Shown here: positions 31,960 through 44,967 of the stretch, one piece after another
Layout of the letters: each line of letters opens with the position of its first letter
Position numbering within the stretch: the stretch's first letter is position 1
DNA from: Costus lasius
Taxonomy: Eukaryota > Streptophyta > Magnoliopsida > Zingiberales > Costaceae
Assembly: GCA_027563935.2 (NCBI GenBank)
Contig: CM050447.1
Location: 10,136,501-10,200,500 of the forward strand
DNA: 64,000 bases
Direction of reading: 5' to 3'
Program-made: the position numbers and the translations under genes
The notes under the pieces: model-generated
What the model saw: the letters and a program-made list of their open reading frames with translations, nothing else
Told to the model about the DNA's origin: nothing
Database searches by the model: none

Positions 31960-34900
31960 ATGGCCAACAGCAACCTCCCTCGACGGATCATCAAGGTAAG
32001 CCCTCGATCCACCCTCTTCTGTTCCGATTTCTCGATGCTGCTTCGCCCTTTCCTTCTTCCTTCGTTTCGCTTCGTCTGTCCGATTTGGCGAGATCAGGAT
32101 CGGGAAGAGGGCCTCGCAGTGGTTCGCCATTTGTTAGGGTTTTGATCTCTTATCGATTGACTTGTTTTCGCCTTTTGATTCCTTTGGTTCGACAGGAAAC
32201 GCAGCGGCTCCTTAGCGAACCAGGTAACTTTATTCATTTAGATTTTGATTTTGGTTTAGGGTTTTACACTTTATTTACATGGCTATATGTTTGGATCAGT
32301 AGGGCGGTCTGTTGCAGGGTTTTTAATGCGGGCATTTCTTTCTTGTGTTTTATTTTGTTTTGGTTAATTCATTTCTTAATTCGTTTCAGCTCCTGGCATA
32401 AGTGCATCTCCATCGGAGGATAATATGCGATACTTCAATGTTATGATCCTCGGGCCAACCCAGTCACCGTACGAAGGTGAGCGCTTTTGCTGACAGCAGG
32501 CGTGGACTCTTACCGATTAGTGTTCTCAGATTGGTAGTTTTATTAAATGATTTTTAGATACTGGTTTCTTCAATGGACGTTGATCAGGAGCATTGATTTT
32601 GTTTTCTTTTCTTTTGCGTACCATCAGGAGGCGTTTTTAAGCTTGAGTTGTTTTTACCTGAAGAATATCCCATGGCTGCCCCAAAGGTAAGAATGCCCCC
32701 CACCCAAGTACTGAAATAGCATCACGCCCGGTTAATCCCATCCATTTGTATGATTGGAAGATGATTTTTGTTGTTCGTAGCCTATTATCAGTTGCTCCTT
32801 GGCCACGTTTGAATGGTTGAACTTTTTCAGCACAACCGCACTTAAAACAGAAATGCTTGGACAGAACATTAGTCATTCTTTTGTTGCGGAGTTAATCTGA
32901 ATATTGCTTCCTGGATTATGCTGGTGCTACTGGATTTTAATTTGATATATGATATCATAAATGATATAACGTAACGAGATTGGTTATCACAATAAGATAA
33001 CACAATGTCATAATTCTTGCTTTCAGAATGGCAAAAGCAAGTATTCCATCCATTTCTCAAGCTTTACTTGGGACCATAGTACAGTGATTGCCACCATGCG
33101 CTCAAAGCACAACAGAATTGCACGAGAATACAATTGAGCTGATGGAGTTTAGGTTTCCTAGCATGTTCGTTAAGGATTTGAACCCTTCACCTCTTAAATG
33201 GAGTTCCGATATACCAGAGAGCAATATGCAAAACAGAAATTCAATATTTAAATGCTATTGCATATATGAGCTTATCTTCAATAAGTTCAAAGCAAACATT
33301 TTTATTATAAAACGAAAATATCAATAAATCTGGTAATAATCCAATATTAACTTGATTGTAGTACTAAGCTGTCGTTTACGATTCACCATCTTATTCTACT
33401 TGTTACGTGCACCGTTAATTCCTGATAAACTTGTGAATTACTTAACTGAAAGCAAAGCAATAGTACTTTATATTTTTGATACCCTGATTATACGAAATCA
33501 TATCTGACTTGGTGCAGCTATCCCATAAAATTTCCAATTCATAACATAGCCTATGATGGACCAATGGGTTCACCCTATGCATCATGACAAAGATCAGTTT
33601 CCATACCATGATTCCTTTAAAAGCGACCATCGTTGGATCTGAATCAATTTCTACTGTCTATAATGTTCTCATTCCATGTAATTATGAGAACTTTTACAAA
33701 ATTCTGTCCTTCTGGGGTTTGAATTCAGTGGGAAGGTGTCTTTGGTATTGAAGCAGCTGCTTGTCATGAAATGTGACATGAAATGTCGTGGTACTATTAT
33801 ACTAGTTGTTAGACAGGGTTAGCTTTCAGGTAGGTTTGTGAAGTGTGTTATGGGTGTAACATGATAATGTTGAGATACAATCTCTTAGATAGGGCTAGTT
33901 TTCAGTTAGTATTTGTGAAATCTCCTGTTCCATTCAAGTCAATGGTCCTTAAGAATGTTATTCAGCTATTGCATAGAGGGCTTTTATGACCTTGAACTTG
34001 GAATATAGACCGCTTGGCAGAGATTATTGCCAACATCTAAAGCTAGGTAGTGGAAAAATCAATTGATTGTTCATTTTTCTGTATTCTATATTTTGTTTCT
34101 TCCATCTCTTTCCGTAGGTCTGTGTTCTCAAATTTTCAGATGTGACCTCACCTCAAGCATGCCTCCCTGAAATCCAATGATGGCTCTCTTTTGGTAATTA
34201 GTTGTTACTATGATTCACATTGTAGAAAACCATTTTGTTTGTTGATTTGGACTGAGAAAGTCACTCCCGTCCAAATGGAGAAATGATGTTCTGTTGGTAT
34301 TAACCATCCAATAACTCTGCTTTTTGCTATCTTTCGATCATTTGTGTCAAGAGAGAGTGAGCTATTCATATGTTTGCTCACTTACTGGATTTAGACTTAT
34401 AGCTTATCGGGTTTGGGTCTTGTACCAAATCCCTGCTTTTATCCTAATGTATTTTAACCTAGTGGTGAACCCTAAGTAATACAATTCTGATTTTTCACTT
34501 CAACTTAGTATGAGAGCAAGTTTTTGCTGCCTTCACCTATCTTTCCGCTCTCGTTTGGCGTCCGGTGTCCTCCCTCTCATGCCCAGTGTCCACCTGTCTC
34601 TTTCCGCTCGTCTCTACTCACACCTCTCTCTTCACCTACAAGCTCTAGGGTCCTCTCGTCTCTACTCTAAGGGCCTCCCCGTCACCTCGCTCCTTCTCGG
34701 CAGAAGCGACTGGAGCTTCTGTAGGCGCTCGACCATCTTCTCTTTGCTTGATGGACTTCTCTCGTCTTGGACTCCTCGTTGGTTCTTGGTGTCGCCTGTT
34801 CGAACTCCTTGCAGTAGGCTCTCGACAGCTCCTCTCGCCGGTCCAACAGCTTGTGAGTTCGATCCTCAGCACAGTCGATCTAATTGTGCCAGCGTTGCTG

Positions 34901-37900
34901 CCGATGGGCTACTTTCTGCTCTACCTGACACTCTACAACACCTCAAATCCTCAGCGCAGTCGATTATTCTCCTTCACGTGCCGACAATTTCTCTGGTCAA
35001 TACTCTACAACACTCTACCTGGCTCTTCTATTGCTCTAGTTTCTTTCTTGCTACTGCTTCTCTATGGATATTTCTACTACAACTGATTTGAAGCCTGCCT
35101 CTAGTGTTGCTACAATAGTAAAATTTGATGATAGTAATTACCTCCTTTGGGCTAAATCTATGCATTTTTATCTTGAGTCTCATGGAAAAGACATACATCT
35201 GACGGGCACTACACCAGACTTTTTAGATCCTGTCTTGAGGCATTGGAGACACTTGGAATAGCAGTTGTCACGCCTCTTCTCAGTAGTATTGAGGCGTATA
35301 GCCTCCACTGTCATGTGCTTAGATGTAGCTAAAGAAATTTGGAATATTCTTGCATCAACTTACGCTCCTCAAGAGAGCATATGCCAAGTTCGCTTGACAA
35401 GGATATCTTTAACCTAAAGCAAGGGGACATGTCCGTACCTGATCTTTATCGGATACTCAAAGGGAAGTGAGGCCAATTACAGATGTTGCAACCAACTATT
35501 GCTGATATATCGGTGACCATTCAACGATGACAAATTTTTTGTAGCTCGATTTCTCATAGCTCTGAATGACTCGTATGCGGTGGCTAAAGCCCAGTTTCTT
35601 GTTGATCCTGCCTCTACAATTCAAAGTGTTTATTCACGTCTTTTACGTGTTTCTATGGTCACTCCTAGCATTGAAATTAGTAGTGCCCTCGTAGCACCTC
35701 AAGGAGGCCGACGTGGTAGTTCTAGTAGGGGCAGAGGGTGTGGTCGGAACTCTGCTCCATGCGAATATTGTGGACGTGTTAATCATCCGTCTGAATGATG
35801 TTGGAAAAAGTTTAGCAAGCCGTCTTATGCAAAATTGGTTGTTGATGGCGGATCGCATGTTTCTGGACAAGTTGTTACCACAGCTTCATCATCTCAGGCT
35901 GATTTGACAATCACGGTCTCCTCCGCTGAGTATGATCGACTTGTCAGACTGCGGCTTAGGCCAAAGCTTCCATCTCATCCTTGATGGCTACCACTCCTAG
36001 TGTCTCTAGTATTGCATCTCTTGTTGCATCATCTAATTCTTGGGTCTCAGATTCTAGAGCCATTTCTTGTGTTTCAGATAATCGTTTAATATTTGCTTCA
36101 TTACGGTTTGACATCATCTATAATCCGGTATCAATCGCTGATAGTTCTCTCATCCCTGTCCATGGCATAGGAATAATCCACTTAAGCTCCAAACTTTCCT
36201 TGGTCGATGTTCTTTATGTTCCTCAGTTTTCTGTCAACCTTGTTTCTGTTTATGCCCTCTCTAGAAACTTAAATTGCTCGGTAACATTTTTCCCTTCTTC
36301 TTGTACTTTTCAAGCCCTCAAGACGAAGGCGAAGATTACTGGGGGGCTTAAGGTTGGCGGTGTCTATGTCCTCACAGATCCTGTCTCAAATACATCTAAG
36401 GCTTTGAAATACATCTAAGGCTTTGAAATACATCTAAGGCTTTGATGGCGGCCTCCTCTCCTTACACGTGGCACTATCAGTTAGGCCACATATCACTTAC
36501 TAAAGTGCATCAAATTTTGTCGTTAAAATCTTGTCCTTATTTTGAGTGTGATGCTTGTTAGTTGGGAAAACATCATAAGACTTCTTTTCCTAATAGTAGT
36601 AGCCCACCAACTACTATTTCATTTTATGTTTTGTTACTTTGATATTTGGGGTCCAAGTCCTGTAACCGCCAAAGATGGTTTTAAATATTTGTCACTTTTA
36701 TATAAGATTTCTCTCGCACGTGCTGGGTCTTTCTACTAAAAAATTGTTCAGATGTGTTTCCTGCATTTCAACTGTTCTATTCTGAAATCAAAAATCAATT
36801 TAATTTGTCATTGAAAATACTTAGAATTGAAAACGCTCTCGGGTACACCAGCTCACTTTTTACTAAGTTTTGTGGATCGTAGGGAATTATCCACAAAACC
36901 ATTTATCCTTACACCTCACAGCAGAATGGGGTTGCCAAACGCAAGAACCGCCATCTTCTTGATGTTTCTCATGCTCTCATATTTCATATGAATATCCCTA
37001 CACACCTTGAGGCGATGCTGTTCTCATTGCCATATATTTAATTAACCGAGTTTCTACTTCATCCGTGAAAAATAAATCTCCTCTCTCTATTATCTCACCC
37101 GATTGCCCTGTTTTTCTTGTTCCACCAAAAAACCTTTGGTTGCCTATGTTATGTCCACAATCTTTTTTCTGGCATTGACAAGTCTGTGATCCACGAAATG
37201 TGCTTTCCTCGGTTATTCCCAGACTCGAAAGGGGTACAAGTGCCTTGTTCCTAAGCAAAGATGGTATTTTGTTAGTATGGATGTATCCCTCTTTGAATCC
37301 ACTCCATACTTCACAACCTCTGCTCTGAGTCCCTCGGACTCTCCCATTCCTCTTCCTGATCCATGCCCTCTGTATGTGCCATTGGCATCTTCATAGGTTC
37401 CCACCACTATAGCTCATGTACATCTACCAGTACCTCTACCGGTGTACCAACGACGAATCCGGGCTATTGCACCTACGGCTCCCCCACCTAGCACACCTTT
37501 GCCTAAAGGTCTTCGCTAAGATCAAGATGACCTTCCCATTGCTCTTCGCAAGAGACGTCGTTCCATAGCTAAGTATCTCATTTCCCACTTTGTCTTCTAC
37601 TCACGCATCTCCACTTTTCATAATGTCTTTATTAATGCTATCTCCTCGAGTACAGTGCCCAATAGCTTTTCTGACGCTCTTTCTATATCACATCAGAAAG
37701 CTGTCATTGATGAGGAAATATATGCTCTTACTTCGAGGCACACATAGAGTCTTATTCCCTTACTTCCTGGGCTCGCCCTATTCATTACAAATGGGTTTAC
37801 ACTATCAAACAAAACTCTGATAGGTCGGTCAATCGCTACAAAGCTCGTCTCGTGGCCAAGGGATTTACTCAAATTTATGATGTTGACTACTTGGACACTT

Positions 37901-40900
37901 TCTCTTCCGTTGCGAGGTTGAATTTTGTTCGTATCATTTTATCGCTTATCATAAATCTCGAGTGGCCTCTTTATAAATTGGACATCAGAAATGTCTTCTT
38001 GTATGGTGATCTCACTGAGACAATTTATATCACCAATCTATAGGTTATGCCGAGGGAGTTGGTCTGCAAATTACATAAAGCTATATATGGCCTCAAATAA
38101 AGCCCAAGGGCGTAGGTTCAAAAGTTTTCTATAATCATATCACAAATAGGATTTCTTCATTGCAAATCTGATCACTCAATATTTATTCACAAATCAACTA
38201 CTGATATTGTTATCTTGGTCATTTATGTTAATGACATTCTTCTCTTTGGAAATGATTCACAAAGCATCCATGAGACTATAAAGTTTCTACTATCACAATT
38301 TTCTCTTAGAGATATGGGTAAACACAAATATTTTTTGGGAATTGAAAGTACTTATAAGGGCTCGAATGTTCACCTGTCTCAACGAAAGTATATCCTTAAT
38401 TTTCTATCTGACACAAGGATGCTTCATTGCAAACCCTCTGATGTGTCAATGGTTCCAAATGAATGATGCAGCAAGTGGGAGGAATCTGAAGATACTAATT
38501 CCACCTTATACAGACAGGTTGTGGGTAAACTCATCTATCTCACTGTCATACACCCGGATATATCATTCACAATAGGTGTAGTCAGCCAATTTATGCAATC
38601 CCCCAAGAAATGCCACTGGAAAGTTGTACTGAGGATTTTACAATATCTCAAGAAATCTTTGGGCAAAAGTCTACTCTATGAGAAAAACAGGCAATTCACT
38701 ATTGAATCTTACTCTGATGCACTATGTAGGAAATGTTGATGACTGAAAATTCATATTTGGTTTTTGCACATATGTTGAGGGAAATCTGATTACTTGGAAA
38801 AACAAAAAAAATAAAATGTTGTTTCTAGGTGAAGTTGTGAAGCCGAAAATCGTGTCATGGCTCATATCACTGAGTTGATGTGGATCAAAAGTTTATTATA
38901 GGAGTTCGGCTTGGTGGCTATATTTATTGCAAACAACCTCCTGTTCCATGAACGTACTAAACATGTGAAAATTGATTGTCATTTTGTTAGAGATGTTATT
39001 TCGAACCACCAGATTAATACTCCATATACCAAATCCGAAGATCAAGTTGTTGATATCTTCACTAAGGCTCTTAGCTCAATAAAAGCTCGTGGTTTCTATA
39101 ACAAGCTGGACATGATTGATATATTTTCTGTGTGTTTAGAGAGAGTGAGCTATTCATATGTTTGCTCACTTACCGGATTTAAACTTATTGCTTATCGGGT
39201 TTAGGTCTTATATCAAACCCCTGCTTTTATCCTAATGTATTTTAACCTAGTGGTGAACCTTAAGTAATACAATTCTTATTTTTTCACTTCAGATGTGACC
39301 TCACCTCAAGCATTCCTCCCTGAAATCCAATGATGGCTCTCTTTTGGTAATTAGTTATTACTATGATTCACATTGTAGAAAACCATTTTGTTTGTTGATT
39401 TGGACTGAGAAAGTCACTCCCGTCCAAATACAGAAATGATGTTATGTTGGTATTAATCATCCAATAATTCTGCGCTTTGCTATCTTTCGATCTTTTGAAA
39501 TATAATGTTTCTATCAGAAGCGGAAACAGTTACTAATTTTAGCTGTTTTATTCATCTATGATTTACAAATAAAGCATTTTCATTTTACCTGCAATTACTT
39601 TTCCTTTTTATTCTCTTGCCATCACCATGGATTACCTGATCATCTATATTCTTCTTTAGGTTTTTTTTCTTGTTTTCTCCAATATATTCCTGTTTTGCTT
39701 TTGCATTGCATTTGCATTTTGGTTCTTGATATTTGGTATGATGGGAAATTCTGTTGCCTGCTTTTTGGTGCTCTATTTTGTTAACGGTGTCAATCTTATT
39801 GTGCTTTTTGATCGTTATATATTTACTTAGTTTTTTATCTCAAAAATTTTACAACAGGTTCGCTTTCTCACCAAAATATACCACCCCAACATTGACAAGG
39901 CAAGCTGTCTATTTTCTTATCATACTGTTGAAAATGTGATTTTAATGCAAGAGTTTGTTTATGCAGCTGGGAAGAATATGCCTTGACATTCTGAAGGACA
40001 AATGGAGTCCGGCTCTCCAAATTAGAACAGTACTACTGAGGTGAGATTATTGTTTTGACCTTTTAATTGCTATTTTGTAATTTGTTGTTTAAACAGTGTA
40101 GTTCTATGATACTTTGGAATTTGTTTCCGTTACACTATGCGTTACAGACAAAAGACTCCCTACAAAAATTTTCTCTAAGGGAGCCCCTAGGATCGTCCAC
40201 AGGGAGCAGATGGGAATAGGTAAGGTTACCTTAAACAATAGAAAAACAAATCTCACCCACTCACTAAGACCCAGCCAACAAGTTGGCTTCACAACAGTGT
40301 CACACAAACCCAAACCAACCCTTTTGATTTTCCCTTTTTCCTTTCTTTCTTTTGCTTTTGTTCTTTCCTTACAATCCTTCACACGAATACAAGCCTTGCA
40401 ATCCCTCTTCCCATACAAACAGCTATAAGGCTGCCTTAAAGGGACAGCCAGGGGTATTCGAGTAATAGTGTTCCACTTAGCAAGCAAGTTCACCTAGCAG
40501 GAGGGCACAAACAACTTAACAATCACAACACATGAATACAACTAGCAATCACATCATTCACCAAGAGATAAAAGGCAGCAATGAGAACTACATGACAGCA
40601 GCCAAGCTTGCTAGAAGATACGTCAAAAATCCGATAAGGTTCGAGACACGACCTGGCCAGTAAGATATTCAAAGCATGAGGAATAGCGAGGCTCGACTTG
40701 GCCACATGTCACAGTATATAAGTATCAGCTAGTAAAGTCAATCCAAGAACAAGGCTCACATTTGGCCACAATAGAGAGATCACGTCCAGAAATCGTTCAC
40801 CAGCACAAGCACACAAGGGAAAGAATGTACCTAGCCCATCATATAGGGCTGCGTATCCACGTTCTCAACAAGGAAGAAAACCTAGTTCCTTAGCCAAGGA

Positions 40901-43440
40901 ACATTCAGCTACTTCACGTTGCCACCAAGGGGAAGAAACCAACAGAAGATGAATGGAGACATCAACTTGCGTGAGCAAGGAGTCAGCTCCATCCAGGAAC
41001 TGGTTGGACGAACAAAACCTCGGCTCCAAACATGGAACCAATCAGCAACACGCTCTCGCTCAGGGAAGGGCGAACCAAGATGGAGAAGACCAGGAGCTAG
41101 ATAAAATGGAAGTCGGGAAGGGAGGAAGACCACAGGTGGTAGGGGGAAGGGGCATTACTGCCCATCTAAGCTTCACTAGTGAAGCCCTGCTCTTCTGGCC
41201 AAGAATGGAGATTCTTGGTGGCATCCAGAAGTCTCGCCGACAGTTGGATGCTCGCCGGAGAGAAGATCCTACCGATGATGACCAGATTCAATCAGGGTTT
41301 TGCTCCCTGACTCTGCTATAGCGAGTGCTTCTAAGGAGTGAATGCGTGAGAAATAAATTAGCTCCGGCAACTTAAAGTCCCATTCCAGCTTGAGTGCCAT
41401 TGCATGCGAATGTAATCACGTGGGATTAGAAATTGAGTCAGTTAACATTTGGTCAACCTAAAATTGAGTTGGTCAACATTTGGTCAACCTTCAATTACTT
41501 ACCTTTGATCCCATGCAATGCTAAATGGTCTCACTGCCTCCTCAAATCCCCATCTCAATGTCAACATCATGGATCGGCATCATGGATAAACCCGTGGGAG
41601 AGAGTTAGCTATGTCGAATCCTCATGCTGGCTAGCCCTTGACCCAAACTGCCACCTCTGACTCACCCTCACTCTGGATCGAATCAGAGAGTAGGGGCACT
41701 CTGATCCGACTGCTCTTAGCAACTTATGTCGCCCCGGTCCTCAACCAAACGAGCTACTAGATCAACCAACAACTACCTAATCTGGGTTAATAAGCCGACA
41801 TGGTTCGACATATCCAGGTACTACGATGCGTCCATCGTCTCTCTGTTCTCAGTCTCCCCCGCACCTGTCTATCGGGCCCTGACACCCTATTGTCGAGACT
41901 AGTATCAACGCCTCGTAGTGCACCTAACTCTTTCGGCATGACCTCGTGTCCTGTCGTGCCATGCTTTTGTGTGGCAGGCTCATTCCCAAAAGTCGGTACG
42001 CTTTCGTGCTCCAGGACTTGTGGTCGCTCACCCTCACACATCAGTACGTGATCTCGCCTACAGTCTTGCCGTCATAGCACGATAGCCCGCAGCCTACTCA
42101 AAGAACACACCCAGCTGGTGCACTATATAGTCTTGTCGCCAGGCGGCTCACCGCGTCGATTCACTCAGTCTATCAAGAAAATGCCTACATTAGTCTATCA
42201 ATGTGGTTACCCTTACACAATGAGAACACTAGTCCATCAGTGTCTCAATAATAAATGAGTACACCCACAGTCCATCGGGGGTTTCATGAATAAGTATGAA
42301 TACACTCACAGTTCATTGAGGGTCTCATGAATAAGGAGGGGATCCTCAAGTATAAATAATAGAGTTCGGTCGCAACCAAAACTCGTGCCAGGTCCTGGAC
42401 TCTATTGTCCAAGTGATCCATGTTTAAGGGCAAGACGAGATCACATATAGAAAACTCCTAAGAAAACCATAAGGATAAACATCCAAGTATCGGGGCCGTC
42501 ACATCATGTGTACGCGAGATATGAAAGAAAAAAGTAAAAGTAATGCAATTATGGAATTGAAAAAAGTAAATTGATAGAAAAGGTTTTAAATTTTTTTCTT
42601 AATTATATTTCTTGTGAAGGTAAATAAAATATTAAACTGTATTTTAATAATTTGTAGAGTTTTTTTTCCTTTTCCATTTGTTGTTTTAACTCAACTACAT
42701 TATTTATGCCCAACAAATTGGATGGAACCCAAACTGAGAAAAAAAATCCCCATGTTTTCCCTTTACTTTTTCCCCCTTTTTCTGTACATATTGTTAAAAT
42801 GAAGAAAAATAATATATCTTGCTTTCCTCATTCTTTTTTCTTCTAGGAAACACATTATTAGTAATTATTGCTGACTACTTTCTTTACTGCCTGATGCCTC
42901 TTCTGCAAATTATACAGTTTTGAGTCAATGTCATAAGTTGACATTTTCTAACGGCTTTGCTATATCCCGACTTGCAATATGGGGATTGAACTCCCGAATT
43001 TCGTGCGTTTCTTGAATCAATTTTGTTTATTTTTTCATTTTGTGATTCAGTACTCAAGCATTTTGAGTGATCTCAACCATATAACCCTCCGTCAGGAACC
43101 ATTCATTGTCTTCAATCCTTAGTGCCAGTCTTTCCAGCTTTCAAGTTAATACGAGTTACTGCTCTCTATCTCAATATAATCTTTCCTTGGTTATCATTTT
43201 TCATCCTCAGTATTCAAGCACTTCTTAGTGCTCCCAACCCAGATGACCCTCTTTCAGAGAACATTGCCAAGCATTGGAAGACAAATGAAGCGGAAGCAGT
43301 GGAAACAGGTAAGATTTTGCCTCCGTACATTGGAGATATGTGGGTCGTTTGTATTAAGCTTCTCACGACAATTCTTTTGGTGTGCTGGATCGGATAATGC
43401 AGCAAAAGAATGGACACGTCTTTATGCCAGTGGAGCGTAA
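31960..43440 (+). CDS. UBC36: Ubiquitin-conjugating enzyme E2, Ubc13 type (UBC35/36)
   Basis: Plant Ubc13-type E2s work with Uev1/MMZ partners to build Lys63-linked ubiquitin chains in DNA-damage tolerance and signalling. Exons: 31960-31995, 32196-32223, 32390-32476, 32628-32686, 39858-39899, 39967-40040, 43211-43308 and 43403-43440; all phases agree and give 153 residues. The protein starts [18 protein letters not shown] and ends [10 protein letters not shown]. It has [20 protein letters not shown] with the catalytic cysteine, and [21 protein letters not shown]35 and UBC36 are nearly identical, so the exact ortholog is open. Intron 4 is 7.2 kb because of a copia element and intron 6 is 3.2 kb. 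Intron 5 begins with GC (AAG|GCAAGC) instead of GT, a known minor donor class. No coding damage is seen. Confidence 0.95.
34139..34342. repeat. Left copy of the 204-bp duplication flanking the copia element
   Basis: The sequence from GATGTGACCTCACC to TTTCGATCATT recurs at 39292-39495 with about ten differences. It is contiguous with intron sequence on its left and with the left LTR on its right. The partner is contiguous with the right LTR on its left and with intron on its right. Confidence 0.85.
34343..39291 (+). mobile_element. Decayed Ty1/copia element in UBC35/36 intron 4
   Basis: Short LTRs at 34343-34502 and 39131-39291 (160 and 161 bp, TGTGT..TTCA, roughly 7% different) enclose a primer-binding-like string (TAGTATGAGAGC, 34506-34517) and gag-pol remains in the canonical copia order. 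Frames are broken many times. There is no matching 5-bp target repeat directly outside the LTRs (TCATT left, GATGT right); instead a 204-bp intron segment is duplicated on both sides. LTR divergence implies an old insertion. Confidence 0.9.
35064..39120 (+). pseudogene. Copia gag-pol remains
   Basis: In order: gag start (35064-35260, with [19 protein letters not shown]); a CX2C zinc-knuckle with a stop inside it (about 35757-35800); a protease-like stretch near 36030; an integrase zinc-finger piece near 36470-36600; reverse-transcriptase pieces (37849-38043, [19 protein letters not shown]); the YVDD box as YVND (38224); and an RNase H and C-terminal tail (38521-39120). Stops and frameshifts separate all blocks. 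It cannot encode a working polyprotein. Confidence 0.85.
39292..39495. repeat. Right copy of the 204-bp duplication flanking the copia element
   Basis: Partner of 34139-34342, beginning GATGTGACCTCACC directly after the right LTR and continuing into intron 4 sequence. Confidence 0.85.
40126..42504 (-). mobile_element. Probable LTR in UBC35/36 intron 6, one end defined
   Basis: On the minus strand the right end begins TGTGACGGCCCCGATACTTG, a gypsy-LTR-like terminus comparable to the ends of the solo LTR at 6350-8973. The left limit is provisional: TGTTTCCGTTACACT at 40126 would give TG..CA ends, but the 5-bp flanks (GAATT and TCATG) do not match. The interior is non-coding and moderately GC-rich, with a short direct repeat of AACATTTGGTCAACCT at about 41445 and 41476. 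Confidence 0.45.
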
Positions 43441-43824
43441 GAGTTTACTGCAGCCAGTGGTTACTACGTATATAAAAGCGGATTTCTATTCATCCGCTGG
43501 ACCATGAAACAGGGTGCTGACAAGAAAACGCTTCTGCTTGCTGTTATACTACCGAGTCTGTATTACTTTCTTGTGTTCAGTCACCCCTTCATTATTGTAA
43601 CAGTAACAGGAAGTTTTATCCCTTCTCGCCTTCTAGGTGGAAGGATTTGTTATGCCAAATGCCAATAACATGTAACTTGCCAACTCAAGGTGTGTAAGCA
43701 TATGTTCTCTCATTTTCCGACATTTTTATATAAACATGCATCGGTGGAATAGTGATGTATCAAGAAAAATTAACAGATGTAATGGTCAATCTTCAACCAT
43801 CAGCTTCAGTGACCGGAGAACTAA
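43441..43824. other. UBC35/36 3' region
   Basis: Presumed 3' UTR and flank of the E2 gene. No other signal is seen before the Harbinger-like element. Confidence 0.45.
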
Positions 43825-44964
43825 GGGCCTGTTTGGGGTTATTTTTGCTTTTAGCTTCTGCTGGTTGAGGAAGTCTGCTTTTAGCTTTTGCTGACCGGGA
43901 AAGTACAGAAGTGTTTGGTTCAATAAGTAGAAGCTACTGTTGTGCTGTAATATTAAGCAGAGGCTGAAAAATAACATTTTTCTTAGAGATCAACTCCACT
44001 TATTTATGTAACTTTAATAACATGACAAGCTCATAATTTAATTCCATAAAGAGTTCTTATACAATACAAGAAGTTCATAATGTTACCAATACAATACCAA
44101 AGTTATTACAACATACTGAAATTGTTTTTAGGCTATGTAGCTCATGTTAATAGATTCTTAAGTAAACATCTACCTCGTATATTACTTAAGTAAATATATA
44201 CTTAAGTAAACAGATTTTACTTAAGTAAACAAAGTATACATCTTAACAGCATCTTAAGTAAACATTTGTTTACTTACCTGCCGAGGAGTCGCCGTGCAGA
44301 GCTTTTGCTGAAGCTGAATAGGAGAAGATTGTTGCCCTGTGTCGCCGCGCAGAGCTCTCGCAGAGCTTCTGCTGCCTTGTGTTGGTCGCCGAGATACAGA
44401 GTTCAACGCCGGAGCTGGTTCGCAGGCACAAGAATCGCCGGAGCCTCAGATCCGTCGCCGTCTGTCGCCGAGCCAACATATCTGTCACAGACGCAGATCT
44501 CTTGCCGAACGTCGCCGCGCCGAGGTCTGTCGCCGGGAGCGAACACAGATCTGTCTCCGAGATGGATCTGGAGCGGATCTGTCAATGGGAGACGCGGACG
44601 GGGACGTCGAGCTACAGCGGACGGCGGGAGGAGTTCGAGCGAACTACGGACGGCGGATGGACGAAGGACGGACGGCGGACGATCTGTAGTGGACGGCGGC
44701 AACGATCTGCAGAGGACGGACGGCGGACGATCTGTAGTGGACGGCGGCAACGATCTGCAGAGGACGGCGGCTGGAGTAGCAGCGAGACGGAGAGGGCAGA
44801 TGAGTATGTGAAGAAGCATATGACTGCTAGGAAGAGAAACATCTTTTCCGCTGTTTCCCAGAAAAAATAGCATTCTGCTGCCGCTGGCCGCAAAAGCAGC
44901 CCCAAAACGCATGACTCAACCTGCTTTTGCTGCCCGCCCTAGGGCAGCAACCCCAAACCAGCCC
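43825..44964. mobile_element. Harbinger-type non-autonomous element, 1140 bp, TSD TAA
   Basis: It starts GGGCCTGTTTGGGGTT and ends AACCCCAAACCAGCCC, inverted repeats with one mismatch in 16, and TAA lies on both sides (43822-43824 and 44965-44967). The termini are related to those of the 410-bp MITE at 21213. Inside are an AT-rich left half with repeated ACTTAAGTAAAC words (44157-44265) and a GC-rich right half (44270-44870) whose open frames on both strands match no protein I know. No transposase is present. Confidence 0.85.
44666..44761. repeat. Two 48-bp tandem repeats
   Basis: The unit starting GGACGGACGGCGGACGATCT at 44666 is repeated exactly at 44714, inside the GC-rich half of the Harbinger-type element. 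Confidence 0.9.
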
Positions 44965-44967
44965 TAA

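Noticed and set aside
40126..42504. Complete solo LTR with target duplication in UBC intron 6
   Set aside because: The right terminus is LTR-like, but the 5-bp flanks do not match at the best left end, so only a provisional element is reported.
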